Positions 9,028 to 16,690 of a stretch of DNA of 64,000 nucleotides are shown piece after piece. Under the pieces are notes generated by a model. That model was not told the origin of the DNA and ran no database searches. It worked only from the letters and a program-made list of their open reading frames with translations. The stretch's first letter is position 1; every line of letters starts with the position of its first letter. The stretch comes from Virgisporangium aurantiacum (GTDB lineage: Bacteria; Actinomycetota; Actinomycetes; Mycobacteriales; Micromonosporaceae): the NCBI RefSeq assembly GCF_016863635.1, contig NZ_BOPG01000078.1:1-64000 (forward strand), in the 5' to 3' direction. The translations under genes and the position numbers were made by a program.

Positions 9028-9734
9028 CGGTTTTCCTTCTCCTTGCGGACGTGCGCGACGTCCTGTGCCGCCTTGTCCAGCAGGTCGCTCATGGCGCGTT
9101 CGGCGGCCGCGGCGTCGCGGACGCGGATCGCGGCGACGACCGCCTGGTGGCTGGGGACCGGGTCGTCGTCGAATGCGGCACCGTGCACGAGGCGGTCGCG
9201 TTCGGCCAGGCCGGTCTCCATGACGACCTTCATCCGCTCGAGCCACTCGTTGTGGGCGGCGTGCAGCAGGGCGCGGTGGAAGCTGAGGTCGGCCGCGACG
9301 GCGGCGGCCGGATCGTCGCGGGCGTCGGCCATCTGGGCCAGTGCGGCGTCGAGCGCGACGAGGTCGGCGTCGGTGGCGCGGGCCGCGGCCAGCCGCGCGG
9401 CGGCGGGTTCCACGATGGCGCGTACCTCGTGGAGCTGGTCGAGCAGCGCGGCGTCCGCGCTACCCGCGAACTGCCAGCGGATGACGTCGGCGTCGAGCAG
9501 ATTCCAGTCGGCGCGCGGGCGGACGAACGTGCCGCGCTTCTGGCGGGCGTCGACCAGGCCCTTGGCGGAGAGCACCTTCAGCGCCTCGCGCATCACGGTG
9601 AGACTGATGTCGAGCTCGTCCTGCAGCGCGGCGAGGTTGATCGTCGCGCCTTCGGGGATCTCGCCGGAGAGGATCCGCCCGGCGACGATCTCGACGGTCT
9701 GCCCGTGAACGCCGCGTCCTGTGTAGTTTGGCAA
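9024..9734 (-). CDS. GntR-family FCD-domain transcriptional regulator of the galactonate operon
   Basis: 236 residues. The N-terminal winged helix (about 10-75: GQTVEIVAGRILSGEIPEG, LQDELDISLTVMREALKVL) is of the FadR subgroup. The C-terminal all-helical FCD domain (about 95-220) shows DLSFHRALLHAAHN and SHQAVVAAI, carrying the metal-site Asp and His residues. It occupies the DgoR position, directly ahead of dgoD with a 4-bp overlap, so it probably responds to galactonate or a downstream intermediate. The start is a TTG (9734-9732) with GAGAAGG upstream; a weak start would keep the repressor level low. Shared AT-rich elements at 5449 and 10534 are candidate operators. Confidence 0.87.
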   Translation of the reverse strand: MPNYTGRGVHGQTVEIVAGRILSGEIPEGATINLAALQDELDISLTVMREALKVLSAKGLVDARQKRGTFVRPRADWNLLDADVIRWQFAGSADAALLDQLHEVRAIVEPAAARLAAARATDADLVALDAALAQMADARDDPAAAVAADLSFHRALLHAAHNEWLERMKVVMETGLAERDRLVHGAAFDDDPVPSHQAVVAAIRVRDAAAAERAMSDLLDKAAQDVAHVRKEKENR

Positions 9735-9764
9735 TGATTCGCGCCTTCTCGCTCGTCGGTCAGG

Positions 9765-10511
9765 TCAGGCCGATGCCTTGGTGGCGGTCCAGCCACCGTC
9801 GACCACCAGGCTGGCGCCCGTGACGTAGGCGGCGTCGGCGGAGGCGAGGAACGCGATCGTCGCGGCTGCCTCGTCGGGGGTGCCGAACCGCTTGGCCGCA
9901 GTCTCCGCCACGCTGGCGCGGCGGTCCGCATCGGATACCCCGTCCCACGCCGCGGTGAGGATCGGGCCGGGTAGCACGGTGTTGACCCGGATCTCGGGCC
10001 CGTACTCGACGGCGAGCTGGCGGGCCAGGGCGACCAGGCCGCCCTTGGCCGCGGCGTAGGCCGGGCGGCCGGGCAGGCCGACCAGGGCGTGCACCGAGGA
10101 GACGACCACGACCGCGCCGCGCTCGGCGCGCAGGTCGGCGAGGCACGCGCGCACGCCCAGGAAGGTGCCGGTGAGGCTGACGGCGAGCTGGTGGTCCCAG
10201 GACTGGCGGCTGGTCAGATGTGCCGGCGTGACCTCGACGGCGTAGGCGTTGCTGACCAGGATGCCGATCGGGCCGAGTGTGTCGCGTACCGCGGCGGTCG
10301 TGGACTGCCAGGCGGCTTCGTCGGATACGTCGCCGATCACGGAGAGTGCTCGCCCTCCGTTATGGTTGATCTCGTCGGCGATGGGGCCCGCATCCGTGAT
10401 GTCGAGCAGGCCGACGGCCACTCCCTCGACGGCGAGCCGGCGGGCGGTGGCCGCGCCGATGCCGCCGGAGGCTCCCGTGATCAGGGCGGTCATGCCGTCG
10501 AGGCCGCGCAT
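9765..10511 (-). CDS. Short-chain dehydrogenase, probable sugar 1-dehydrogenase
   Basis: 248 residues. Classical SDR features: ITGASGGIG nucleotide loop (about 11-19), VSSVHAL with the catalytic Ser, the YAAAK Tyr-Lys pair, and the C-terminal LVVDGGWTA. The usual NNAG motif is altered to SNAYA. It leads the operon that continues with GntR, galactonate dehydratase, mutarotase-like, aldolase and kinase genes. The simplest inference is oxidation of galactose (or a related aldose such as L-fucose) to its lactone. SDR substrate cannot be read from sequence alone. Start ATG 10511 faces the divergent importer operon across a 139-bp promoter region. Confidence 0.8.
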   Translation of the reverse strand: MRGLDGMTALITGASGGIGAATARRLAVEGVAVGLLDITDAGPIADEINHNGGRALSVIGDVSDEAAWQSTTAAVRDTLGPIGILVSNAYAVEVTPAHLTSRQSWDHQLAVSLTGTFLGVRACLADLRAERGAVVVVSSVHALVGLPGRPAYAAAKGGLVALARQLAVEYGPEIRVNTVLPGPILTAAWDGVSDADRRASVAETAAKRFGTPDEAAATIAFLASADAAYVTGASLVVDGGWTATKASA

Positions 10512-10533
10512 GGGTTGGCTCCCATCTAGTCAT

Positions 10534-10555
10534 TAATTACGAATATATCTTGACA
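10534..10555 (+). promoter_or_regulatory. AT-rich promoter/operator element in the divergent galactose promoter
   Basis: In otherwise GC-rich DNA, this stretch ends in TTGACA (10550-10555) and carries the small palindrome ATT-ACG-AAT. It matches the element upstream of the GH27 gene at 16 of 22 positions. On the plus strand TTGACA could be the -35 box of the importer operon, although no good -10 box is seen. On the minus strand TATATT (10545-10550 region) could serve the dehydrogenase operon. An operator of the local GntR protein is a plausible reading. Confidence 0.5.
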
Positions 10556-10650
10556 GTCGCGAGGGCGCGATGCAACCTGTTGGACACACGGGCTTACGTG
10601 ATCGAAATACACACAGTCAGCCCTCGGCACCCCCTCGGGAAGGATCTCCA

Positions 10651-11937
10651 GTGAGCGACTTCGAGCCCGGTCGCCGCCGGCTGCTCGGCCTCGGCCTGGC
10701 AGGCGTCGGCGCGCTCGGCGCCAGCGCGCTGCTGGGCGCCTGCGCCAGCTCCGCCGGTTCCGGTGGTAACACGGGTGGCGCCGTCACCCTCCAGTCGAAC
10801 CTCTCCTCGCCGCAGTCCAAGGCCGGCATCGAAAAGGTCGTCGCCGAGTTCAACAAGCTCGGCAAGGGCACGGTGACACTGAACACGATCGCCGCGGAGG
10901 TCTTCCGCACCCAGTTGGCGACCAACCTCACCTCTGCCAACCCGTCAGACGTCTTCACCTGGTACGCGGGTTCCGTCGCCAACGCCTACGCGACGAAGGG
11001 TCTGCTGCTCGACGTCTCCGACGTCTGGAAGGGACTGGCCGACTACCCCCAGTCGATGCGCACCCTGTCGACCGACAGCACCGGAAAGCAGATCTTCGTA
11101 CCAACCAACAACTACTGGTGGGGCTTCTTCTACCGCAAGTCGAACTTCGCCAAGTGGGGCGTACAGCCCCCCAAGACCTGGTCCGACTTCATCGGGGTCT
11201 GCCAGGTCCTGCAGGGCAAGGGCATTCCGCCGATCGGCATCGGCCTGGGCGACACCCCCTGGGTCGCCTCCGCCTGGTTCGACTACCTCGACATCCGCAT
11301 CAACGGCGCGCCGTTCCACCGCGACCTGCTCGCCGGCAAGCAGCGCTTCGACAACCCCAAGGTCAAGGCGGTGTTCGCCAAGTGGCGCGAGGTCCTGCCC
11401 TACTTCGACCCGAAGGGCAAGGCCTACCCGTTCCAGGAGGCGACGACCGCCCTGCTGGGCGGCAAGACCGGCATGTTCCTCATCGGCACCTTCTTCGCCG
11501 ACGCGGCACCCAAGGACGCCCTCGACGACATCGACTTCTTCCAGTTCCCGATCATCGACCCCGCGGTGCCGGTCGCGGAGGAGGCGCCCACCGACGGCTT
11601 CTTCGCCAGCGCCAAGTCCGCCAACCCCACGGGCACCAAGGCCCTGCTGACCTACCTGGCCTCCGCACCGGCCCAGGAGACCTACATCGCCAACAGCGCC
11701 GGCATCGTCCTGCCCGCCAACCCCAAGGCCAAGGCGAAAGACTCGCCGCTGGTCGCCAAGGGCAAGGCGATGCTGGCCGACGCCGCGGAGCTGACCCAGT
11801 TCTTCAACCGCGACTCCAGCGATGAGCTACAGCCCACCGCGGACGTCGCGTTGACCAAGTTCATCGACAAGCCCGACCAGATCGACGCGATCCTCGCCGA
11901 GTGGCAGACGTCTGCCGAGAAGGTCTTCAAGGGCTGA
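10651..11937 (+). CDS. ABC transporter sugar-binding lipoprotein (CUT1 family)
   Basis: 428 residues from GTG 10651, which follows GGGAAGGA. The upstream extension of the frame has no ribosome site and would bury the signal peptide. The N-terminus GRRRLLGLGLAGVGALGAS ends in lipobox LLGAC with lipidated Cys31; the arginine cluster suggests possible Tat export. The rest is a family 1 extracellular solute-binding protein (VVAEFNKLGKGTVTLNTIA, TWYAGSVANAYATKGLLLD, ETYIANSAGIVLP). It is the first gene of an importer operon followed by two permeases and a GH36 alpha-galactosidase, so an alpha-galactoside (melibiose/raffinose type) is the likely ligand (inference). Confidence 0.88.
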   Translation: MSDFEPGRRRLLGLGLAGVGALGASALLGACASSAGSGGNTGGAVTLQSNLSSPQSKAGIEKVVAEFNKLGKGTVTLNTIAAEVFRTQLATNLTSANPSDVFTWYAGSVANAYATKGLLLDVSDVWKGLADYPQSMRTLSTDSTGKQIFVPTNNYWWGFFYRKSNFAKWGVQPPKTWSDFIGVCQVLQGKGIPPIGIGLGDTPWVASAWFDYLDIRINGAPFHRDLLAGKQRFDNPKVKAVFAKWREVLPYFDPKGKAYPFQEATTALLGGKTGMFLIGTFFADAAPKDALDDIDFFQFPIIDPAVPVAEEAPTDGFFASAKSANPTGTKALLTYLASAPAQETYIANSAGIVLPANPKAKAKDSPLVAKGKAMLADAAELTQFFNRDSSDELQPTADVALTKFIDKPDQIDAILAEWQTSAEKVFKG

Positions 11938-11938
11938 C

Positions 11939-12844
11939 GTGACCGCGATCAGCTCCACGAGGAGCACCGCACAGCGGCGGCGGTCGTGGCCGTCGCCGCT
12001 GCTGCTGGCATTCGTCCTGGTGCCGTTCGTGATCGAGAGCATCTGGGTGTTCTGGCCCGCTCTCCAGGGGATCTTCTTCTCGTTCACCAAGTGGGACGGG
12101 ATCGCGCCCCCGGCACCCGTCGGCTTCGACAACTACGTCGAACTGGCCGGCGACCCGGTCTTCCGCGGCGCCCTGGGCAATACGGCCCTGTGGCTCGTGC
12201 TCTTCGGTGGGCTGTCGGTCATCGGCGGCTTCGGCATGGCGCTGGTTCTGCAACGCGAACGCCGCGGCGTCAGCCTCTACCGCGCCGCGCTGTTCCTGCC
12301 GGTCGTCTTCTCCCTGGTCGTCACCGCGCTCGTCTGGCGGGTCTTCTACCAGCCCGACGGCGTCGTCGATCAGGTGCTCACCGCCGTCGGGCTCGAACAT
12401 CTCATCCGCCCCTGGCTGGCCGACCCGCAGACCGCGCTCTACGCCGTGATGATCCCGGCGCTGTGGCGCCAGATCGGCTACATCATGGTGCTCTACCTGG
12501 CCGGCCTCAAGGCCGACGACCCGGCGGTGCACGAAGCCGCCCGCGTCGACGGTGCCAGCAGTTGGCAGCGGCTCTGGTACGTCACCATTCCCCAGCTCAA
12601 GGGCGTCAACGCGGTTGTGCTCTCGGTCATCGTGATCGACTCGCTGCGGTCCTTCGACATCGTCTGGTCACTGACCCGCGGCGGCCCGTACCACTCCTCG
12701 GAGCTGCTGAGCACCTACATGTACTCGACCGCGTTCCAGAGCCTGCGCCTGGGCTACGCCTCCGCGATCGCCGTGGTGATCTTCCTGCTGGCGCTCGTGG
12801 TCATCCTCGGCTACCTGGTCCGGGCGTTCCGGGAGGAGACCTGA
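11939..12844 (+). CDS. ABC sugar transporter permease (MalF-like)
   Basis: 301 residues from GTG 11939, one base after the binding-protein stop. Six membrane segments are readable (first LLLAFVLVPFVIESIWVFW, last AIAVVIFLLALVVILGYLV). The EAA loop EAARVDGASSWQRLWYVTIP, which contacts the ATPase, lies in the C-terminal third. There is no large periplasmic insert. It is a CUT1 partner of the next gene, whose ATG overlaps this stop by one base. No ATPase is encoded in this operon, so a shared MsiK-type ATPase (perhaps the one at 19.3-20.5 kb) must energise it. Confidence 0.9.
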   Translation: MTAISSTRSTAQRRRSWPSPLLLAFVLVPFVIESIWVFWPALQGIFFSFTKWDGIAPPAPVGFDNYVELAGDPVFRGALGNTALWLVLFGGLSVIGGFGMALVLQRERRGVSLYRAALFLPVVFSLVVTALVWRVFYQPDGVVDQVLTAVGLEHLIRPWLADPQTALYAVMIPALWRQIGYIMVLYLAGLKADDPAVHEAARVDGASSWQRLWYVTIPQLKGVNAVVLSVIVIDSLRSFDIVWSLTRGGPYHSSELLSTYMYSTAFQSLRLGYASAIAVVIFLLALVVILGYLVRAFREET

Positions 12845-13665
12845 TGGGCAGGTTGCGCACCGGCGGTTTCCACGCCGCCATGACCGTGGTGTCCCTGCTG
12901 TGGCTCGGCCCGATCATCTGGGTCGTCGTCATGTCCACCCGCACGTTCGACGACATCGCCGCCAACGGTGTGGGCAGCCTGCCGCACTCGTTCACCCTGG
13001 ACACCTACCGCCAGGCGTGGACCGACGGCGGCGAGCTGCAGGCCCTGATCAACAGCATGCTGGTGACCCTGCCCGCGGTCGGGCTCAGCCTGGGCCTGGC
13101 CGCGATGGCGGCCTTCGCCCTGAGCCGCTACCGCATCCCGTTCCGGCGCACCATCCTGCTGCTGATGCTCGCCGGCAACCTGCTCCCCCCGCAGATCCTG
13201 CTCATCCCCGTCAGCAAGTTCAGCGAACTGACGGGTCTGTACGACACGCTCTGGGCGCTCATCGCCGTTCAGGTCGGCTTCGGTCTTGGTTTCTACACCT
13301 TCGTGCTGCACGGCTTCATGCGCGACCTGCCGATCGAGATCCAGGAAGCCGCGACCATCGACGGCGCCGGCGTCGGCATGATCTTCGCCCGGGTGATCCT
13401 GCCGCTGACCAGACCGGCGCTGGCCGCGCTCGGCGCCCTGTCGTTCACCTGGATCTTCAACGACCTGCTGTGGGCCATCACGGTCATCCGCACCGACGAC
13501 AACATGCCGGTCACCCCGGCGCTGCTCGGCCTGCAGGGGCTGTTCGTGTCGTCCTGGAGCGTGATCGCCGCCGGGACCGTCATCGCCGCCGTGCCGACCG
13601 TCGCCGTCTTCCTGGGGTTCCAGCGCCACTTCATCTCCGGCCTGGCGATCGGATCGGTGAAGTGA
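12844..13665 (+). CDS. ABC sugar transporter permease (MalG-like)
   Basis: 273 residues. Start ATG 12844 overlaps the previous stop (TGATG). Six hydrophobic segments; the EAA motif is EIQEAATIDGAGVGMIFARV, and the C-terminus FLGFQRHFISGLAIGSVK is characteristic of CUT1 second permeases. The last four bases overlap the GH36 start (GTGA), so uptake and intracellular hydrolysis are translationally coupled. Confidence 0.9.
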   Translation: MGRLRTGGFHAAMTVVSLLWLGPIIWVVVMSTRTFDDIAANGVGSLPHSFTLDTYRQAWTDGGELQALINSMLVTLPAVGLSLGLAAMAAFALSRYRIPFRRTILLLMLAGNLLPPQILLIPVSKFSELTGLYDTLWALIAVQVGFGLGFYTFVLHGFMRDLPIEIQEAATIDGAGVGMIFARVILPLTRPALAALGALSFTWIFNDLLWAITVIRTDDNMPVTPALLGLQGLFVSSWSVIAAGTVIAAVPTVAVFLGFQRHFISGLAIGSVK

Positions 13666-15809
13666 CCACACCGGCCGAATCACGGCAGTGGACGCTGCGC
13701 GGCGAGCACACCGAGTACACCGTCGCCGTGCCCGGACACGGTCGCTGGTTGGAACTGGTCGGCTGGGGTCCGCACGGCGTCACCGCCGGCCCGTCACCGG
13801 TGGCCTACACCGGGCCGACGCCGTTCCTCACCGCTGGCGACTACGCCCCGGTCGAGTACGCGACCGACGCGGTGCGCCCGTTCGCCGGTGCCGAACTCGT
13901 GGTCGAACTGCCGACCGGTGACCGGCGCGTGTCGTGGGCCTTCCAGGACGCCACCGGCGACGACCGGCAGCTCCGCGTCCTGTTCACCGACCCGGTGACC
14001 GGGCTGCGGGCCGGGCACTGCTACCGGATGGCTGACGGCACCGACGTGATCGAACGGTGGGTGGAGCTGCACAACCCGGGCGACACCACACTGCTTCTGG
14101 TCGAGGCCGCGTCCGCCGGGTTCACGATGCCGACCCCGCACGGCGCACGGGTCAGCTACCAGTGGGGCCAGTGGGCGCAGGAGTTCCAGCTCGACCACGT
14201 CGACCTCGGCCGGGGCCGGTTCAGCGTCGGCAGCTCGCAGGGCGTGCCGGGACACCTGTTCGTGCCCTGGCTCGCGGTGCGGGACCGGGTCGACGACGGT
14301 CCGACCTGGGGCGTGGCGCTGGCCTGGACCGGCTCGTGGGAGATCAGCGCCCGGCGCGACACCGGTGGGCTGACCCGGGTCAGCGTCGGCCGCCACCTCG
14401 CCGACGGCCCGCTCGAACTGCCCCCCGGCGCGACGCTGACGCTGCCGGTGGCGGCCGGCGCCTACAGCGACGACGGCCTGACCGGCCTCGCCCGCGTGTG
14501 GCACACCTACCAGCGGGGGCTCGCCGGCGACCGCCTCGATCGGGTCCGTCCGGTCCTCTACAACTCGTGGGAGGCCACCGGATTCGCCGTCGACGCCGGC
14601 AACCAGCTCGCGCTGGCCCGCACGGCGGCCGACATCGGCGCGGAGGCGTTCGTCGTCGACGACGGGTGGTTCGTCGGCCGCCACGACGACCGCGGCGGGC
14701 TGGGTGACTGGAGCGTCGACGCGGCGAAGTTCCCCGACGGCTTCGACGCGTTCATCGCCGAGATCCGCGCCATGGGACTCGTCTTCGGCCTGTGGGTCGA
14801 ACCGGAGTGCGTCAGCCCCGCGTCGCGGCTGTACGCGCGGCACCCCGACTGGGTGTATGCCGTCGACGGTCGCCCGCAGACCCTCGTCCGCAACCAGTTG
14901 CTGCTCGACCTCGGGCGGCCGGAGGTCGCCGAGTTCGTGCACAGCACGGTAGACGGGCTGCTGCGACGCCACGACATCGGCTACCTGAAGTGGGACTTCA
15001 ACCGGCCCCGCACCGAGCCCGGCCGCAGCGGGCCAGGTGCCGCGGTCGACCTCGACGGTGCGCACGTGGCCAACCTGCACCGCATCTACGCGCGGCTGCG
15101 CCGCGACCATCCCGACGTGACCATCGAAGCCTGCGCGGGCGGCGGCGGACGCACCGATCTCGCGATGGCCGCCCACGCCGACGTGTTCTGGCCCAGCGAC
15201 AACACCGGTCCCCTGGACCGGCTCGCCATCCAGCACGGGTTCCTGCACGCCAACGCGCCACACCTGCTCAGCTCCTGGGTCACCGACGCCCCGGGCCTGT
15301 TCGACCCGCGCCCGCGGTCGCTCGCGTTCCGGTTCGTGCTCGCGATGGCGGGCGTGCTCGGAATCGGTGCCGACATCCGGCATTGGGACGCGGCCCAGCG
15401 CGCCGAGGCCGCGGCGTGGATCGCCCGGTACAAGGAGATCCGCGGCGTGATCATGCGCGGCGAGGTCCACCTCATCGGCGGTCCCGACCAGGAACGCTGC
15501 GCGGTGCAGTACACCGCGCCCGACGGCGCGACCGTGGTCGTGCTCGCCTGGCACACCGGGCGCCTGCACGGCCCCGGGTCGCTGCCGTCGCGGCCGGTGC
15601 GCCTGCCCCTGCGCGGTCTCGGCCGCCAGGCTGTCTACCGGCGGGGCGAGCAGGAGTACTCGGGCAGCCACCTGAGCGCGGTGGGCCTGCCGGTCCGGTG
15701 GACGACCGACCACGACGCGGAACTGGTCGTGCTGCACCGCGTCGATCCTGGGCACGTCGTCTCACCTCGCTACTTCACCGAACCGGCCAGCACGCCCTGC
15801 ACGAAGTAG
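13662..15809 (+). CDS. GH36 alpha-galactosidase, intracellular
   Basis: 715 residues from GTG 13662. No signal peptide. An N-terminal beta-supersandwich (about 1-290) is followed by the GH36 barrel: YNSWEATGF, AEAFVVDDGWF, GLWVEPECV, IGYLKWDFNR with nucleophile Asp445, IEACAGGGGRTDLAM, and WPSDNTGPLDR with acid/base Asp513. It should hydrolyse imported alpha-galactosides to galactose for the adjacent oxidative pathway. The recognisable domain ends around VVLHRVDP. The last residues run 40 bp into the convergent permease gene, an antisense overlap. An in-frame extension upstream of GTG 13662 is shadow of the permease and was excluded. Confidence 0.93.
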   Translation: MTTPAESRQWTLRGEHTEYTVAVPGHGRWLELVGWGPHGVTAGPSPVAYTGPTPFLTAGDYAPVEYATDAVRPFAGAELVVELPTGDRRVSWAFQDATGDDRQLRVLFTDPVTGLRAGHCYRMADGTDVIERWVELHNPGDTTLLLVEAASAGFTMPTPHGARVSYQWGQWAQEFQLDHVDLGRGRFSVGSSQGVPGHLFVPWLAVRDRVDDGPTWGVALAWTGSWEISARRDTGGLTRVSVGRHLADGPLELPPGATLTLPVAAGAYSDDGLTGLARVWHTYQRGLAGDRLDRVRPVLYNSWEATGFAVDAGNQLALARTAADIGAEAFVVDDGWFVGRHDDRGGLGDWSVDAAKFPDGFDAFIAEIRAMGLVFGLWVEPECVSPASRLYARHPDWVYAVDGRPQTLVRNQLLLDLGRPEVAEFVHSTVDGLLRRHDIGYLKWDFNRPRTEPGRSGPGAAVDLDGAHVANLHRIYARLRRDHPDVTIEACAGGGGRTDLAMAAHADVFWPSDNTGPLDRLAIQHGFLHANAPHLLSSWVTDAPGLFDPRPRSLAFRFVLAMAGVLGIGADIRHWDAAQRAEAAAWIARYKEIRGVIMRGEVHLIGGPDQERCAVQYTAPDGATVVVLAWHTGRLHGPGSLPSRPVRLPLRGLGRQAVYRRGEQEYSGSHLSAVGLPVRWTTDHDAELVVLHRVDPGHVVSPRYFTEPASTPCTK

Positions 15810-16690
15810 CGCTGGAAGGCGAAGAACACGAGCAGCGGCACCAGCATCGAGATGAACGCGCCGGGTCCGATCACGTCGACGTTGGCCGAGAAGGCCCGCA
15901 TCTGCTCGCGCAGGGCTAGCGTCACCGGTTTGCTGTCCGGCCCCGCGAACACGAGCGCCACGAGCAGATCGTTCCAGACGAACAGGAACTGGAAGATCGA
16001 CAGCGAGGCGATCGCCGGCCACGACAGCGGCAGCACGACCCGCCGGAACGTCATCATTTCGGAGGCGCCGTCGATGCGCGCCGCCTCCAGCAGATCGCGC
16101 GGGATGCCCCGGAAGAAGTTGCGCAGCAGGAAGATGGCGAACGGCAGGCCGAACGCGACGTGGAACGCCACGACCGCCGGGATATGGCCGTAGATTCCGA
16201 GCAGCCCGAAGATCTTCGCGTCGGGAATGATGGCGACCTGGACCGGCACGACGATGAGCGCGACGACAACGACGAAGACCTGCTCGCGCCCCGGAAAGTC
16301 GATCCAGGCCAGGGCGTACGCGAACAGCGCGCCGAAGGCCACGACCAGGATCGTCGACGGCACGGTGATCAGCACGGAGTTGAGCAACGAGTGGGTGAAG
16401 TCCGCGTTGCCGAGCAGCCGGGTGTAGTTGTCGACCGTGAGCTGGCCCGGCCGGGTCAGCACGGTCCACCAGCCGGTGGCACTGTTGTCGGCCGGGCTGC
16501 GCAGGCTCGCCACGGCGAGCCCGATCGTGGGCACCAGCCAGAACACCCCGACCACCACGATGATCGTCCGCAGCACGGCGCCGCCGACGCGGTCGACGAC
16601 CCGCGATGCGAGGCTGCGCCGGGGTGGCCCGGTGATCGCGGTTCCGGCCGGCTGGAGTTGCGGCACCGGTGGCGTCACGACATAAGTCAT
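15770..16690 (-). CDS. ABC sugar transporter permease, MalG-like (second importer)
   Basis: 306 residues; ATG 16690 overlaps the upstream permease stop by 4 bp. Six membrane segments (first TIIVVVGVFWLVPTIGLAV), EAA loop DLLEAARIDGASEMMTFRRV, and a C-terminus FFAFQRYFVQGVLAGSVK typical of CUT1. The family resembles permeases of trehalose/maltose or alpha-glucoside importers, but the substrate is not determinable. Its 3' end overlaps the GH36 gene by 40 bp on the other strand. Confidence 0.9.
   Translation of the reverse strand: MTYVVTPPVPQLQPAGTAITGPPRRSLASRVVDRVGGAVLRTIIVVVGVFWLVPTIGLAVASLRSPADNSATGWWTVLTRPGQLTVDNYTRLLGNADFTHSLLNSVLITVPSTILVVAFGALFAYALAWIDFPGREQVFVVVVALIVVPVQVAIIPDAKIFGLLGIYGHIPAVVAFHVAFGLPFAIFLLRNFFRGIPRDLLEAARIDGASEMMTFRRVVLPLSWPAIASLSIFQFLFVWNDLLVALVFAGPDSKPVTLALREQMRAFSANVDVIGPGAFISMLVPLLVFFAFQRYFVQGVLAGSVK

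Noticed and set aside
13662..15809. Longer GH36 gene starting inside the permease gene
   Set aside because: The extra N-terminal residues are Arg/Pro-rich shadow of the permease frame. GTG 13662 has the GTGA overlap and matches where GH36 homology begins.
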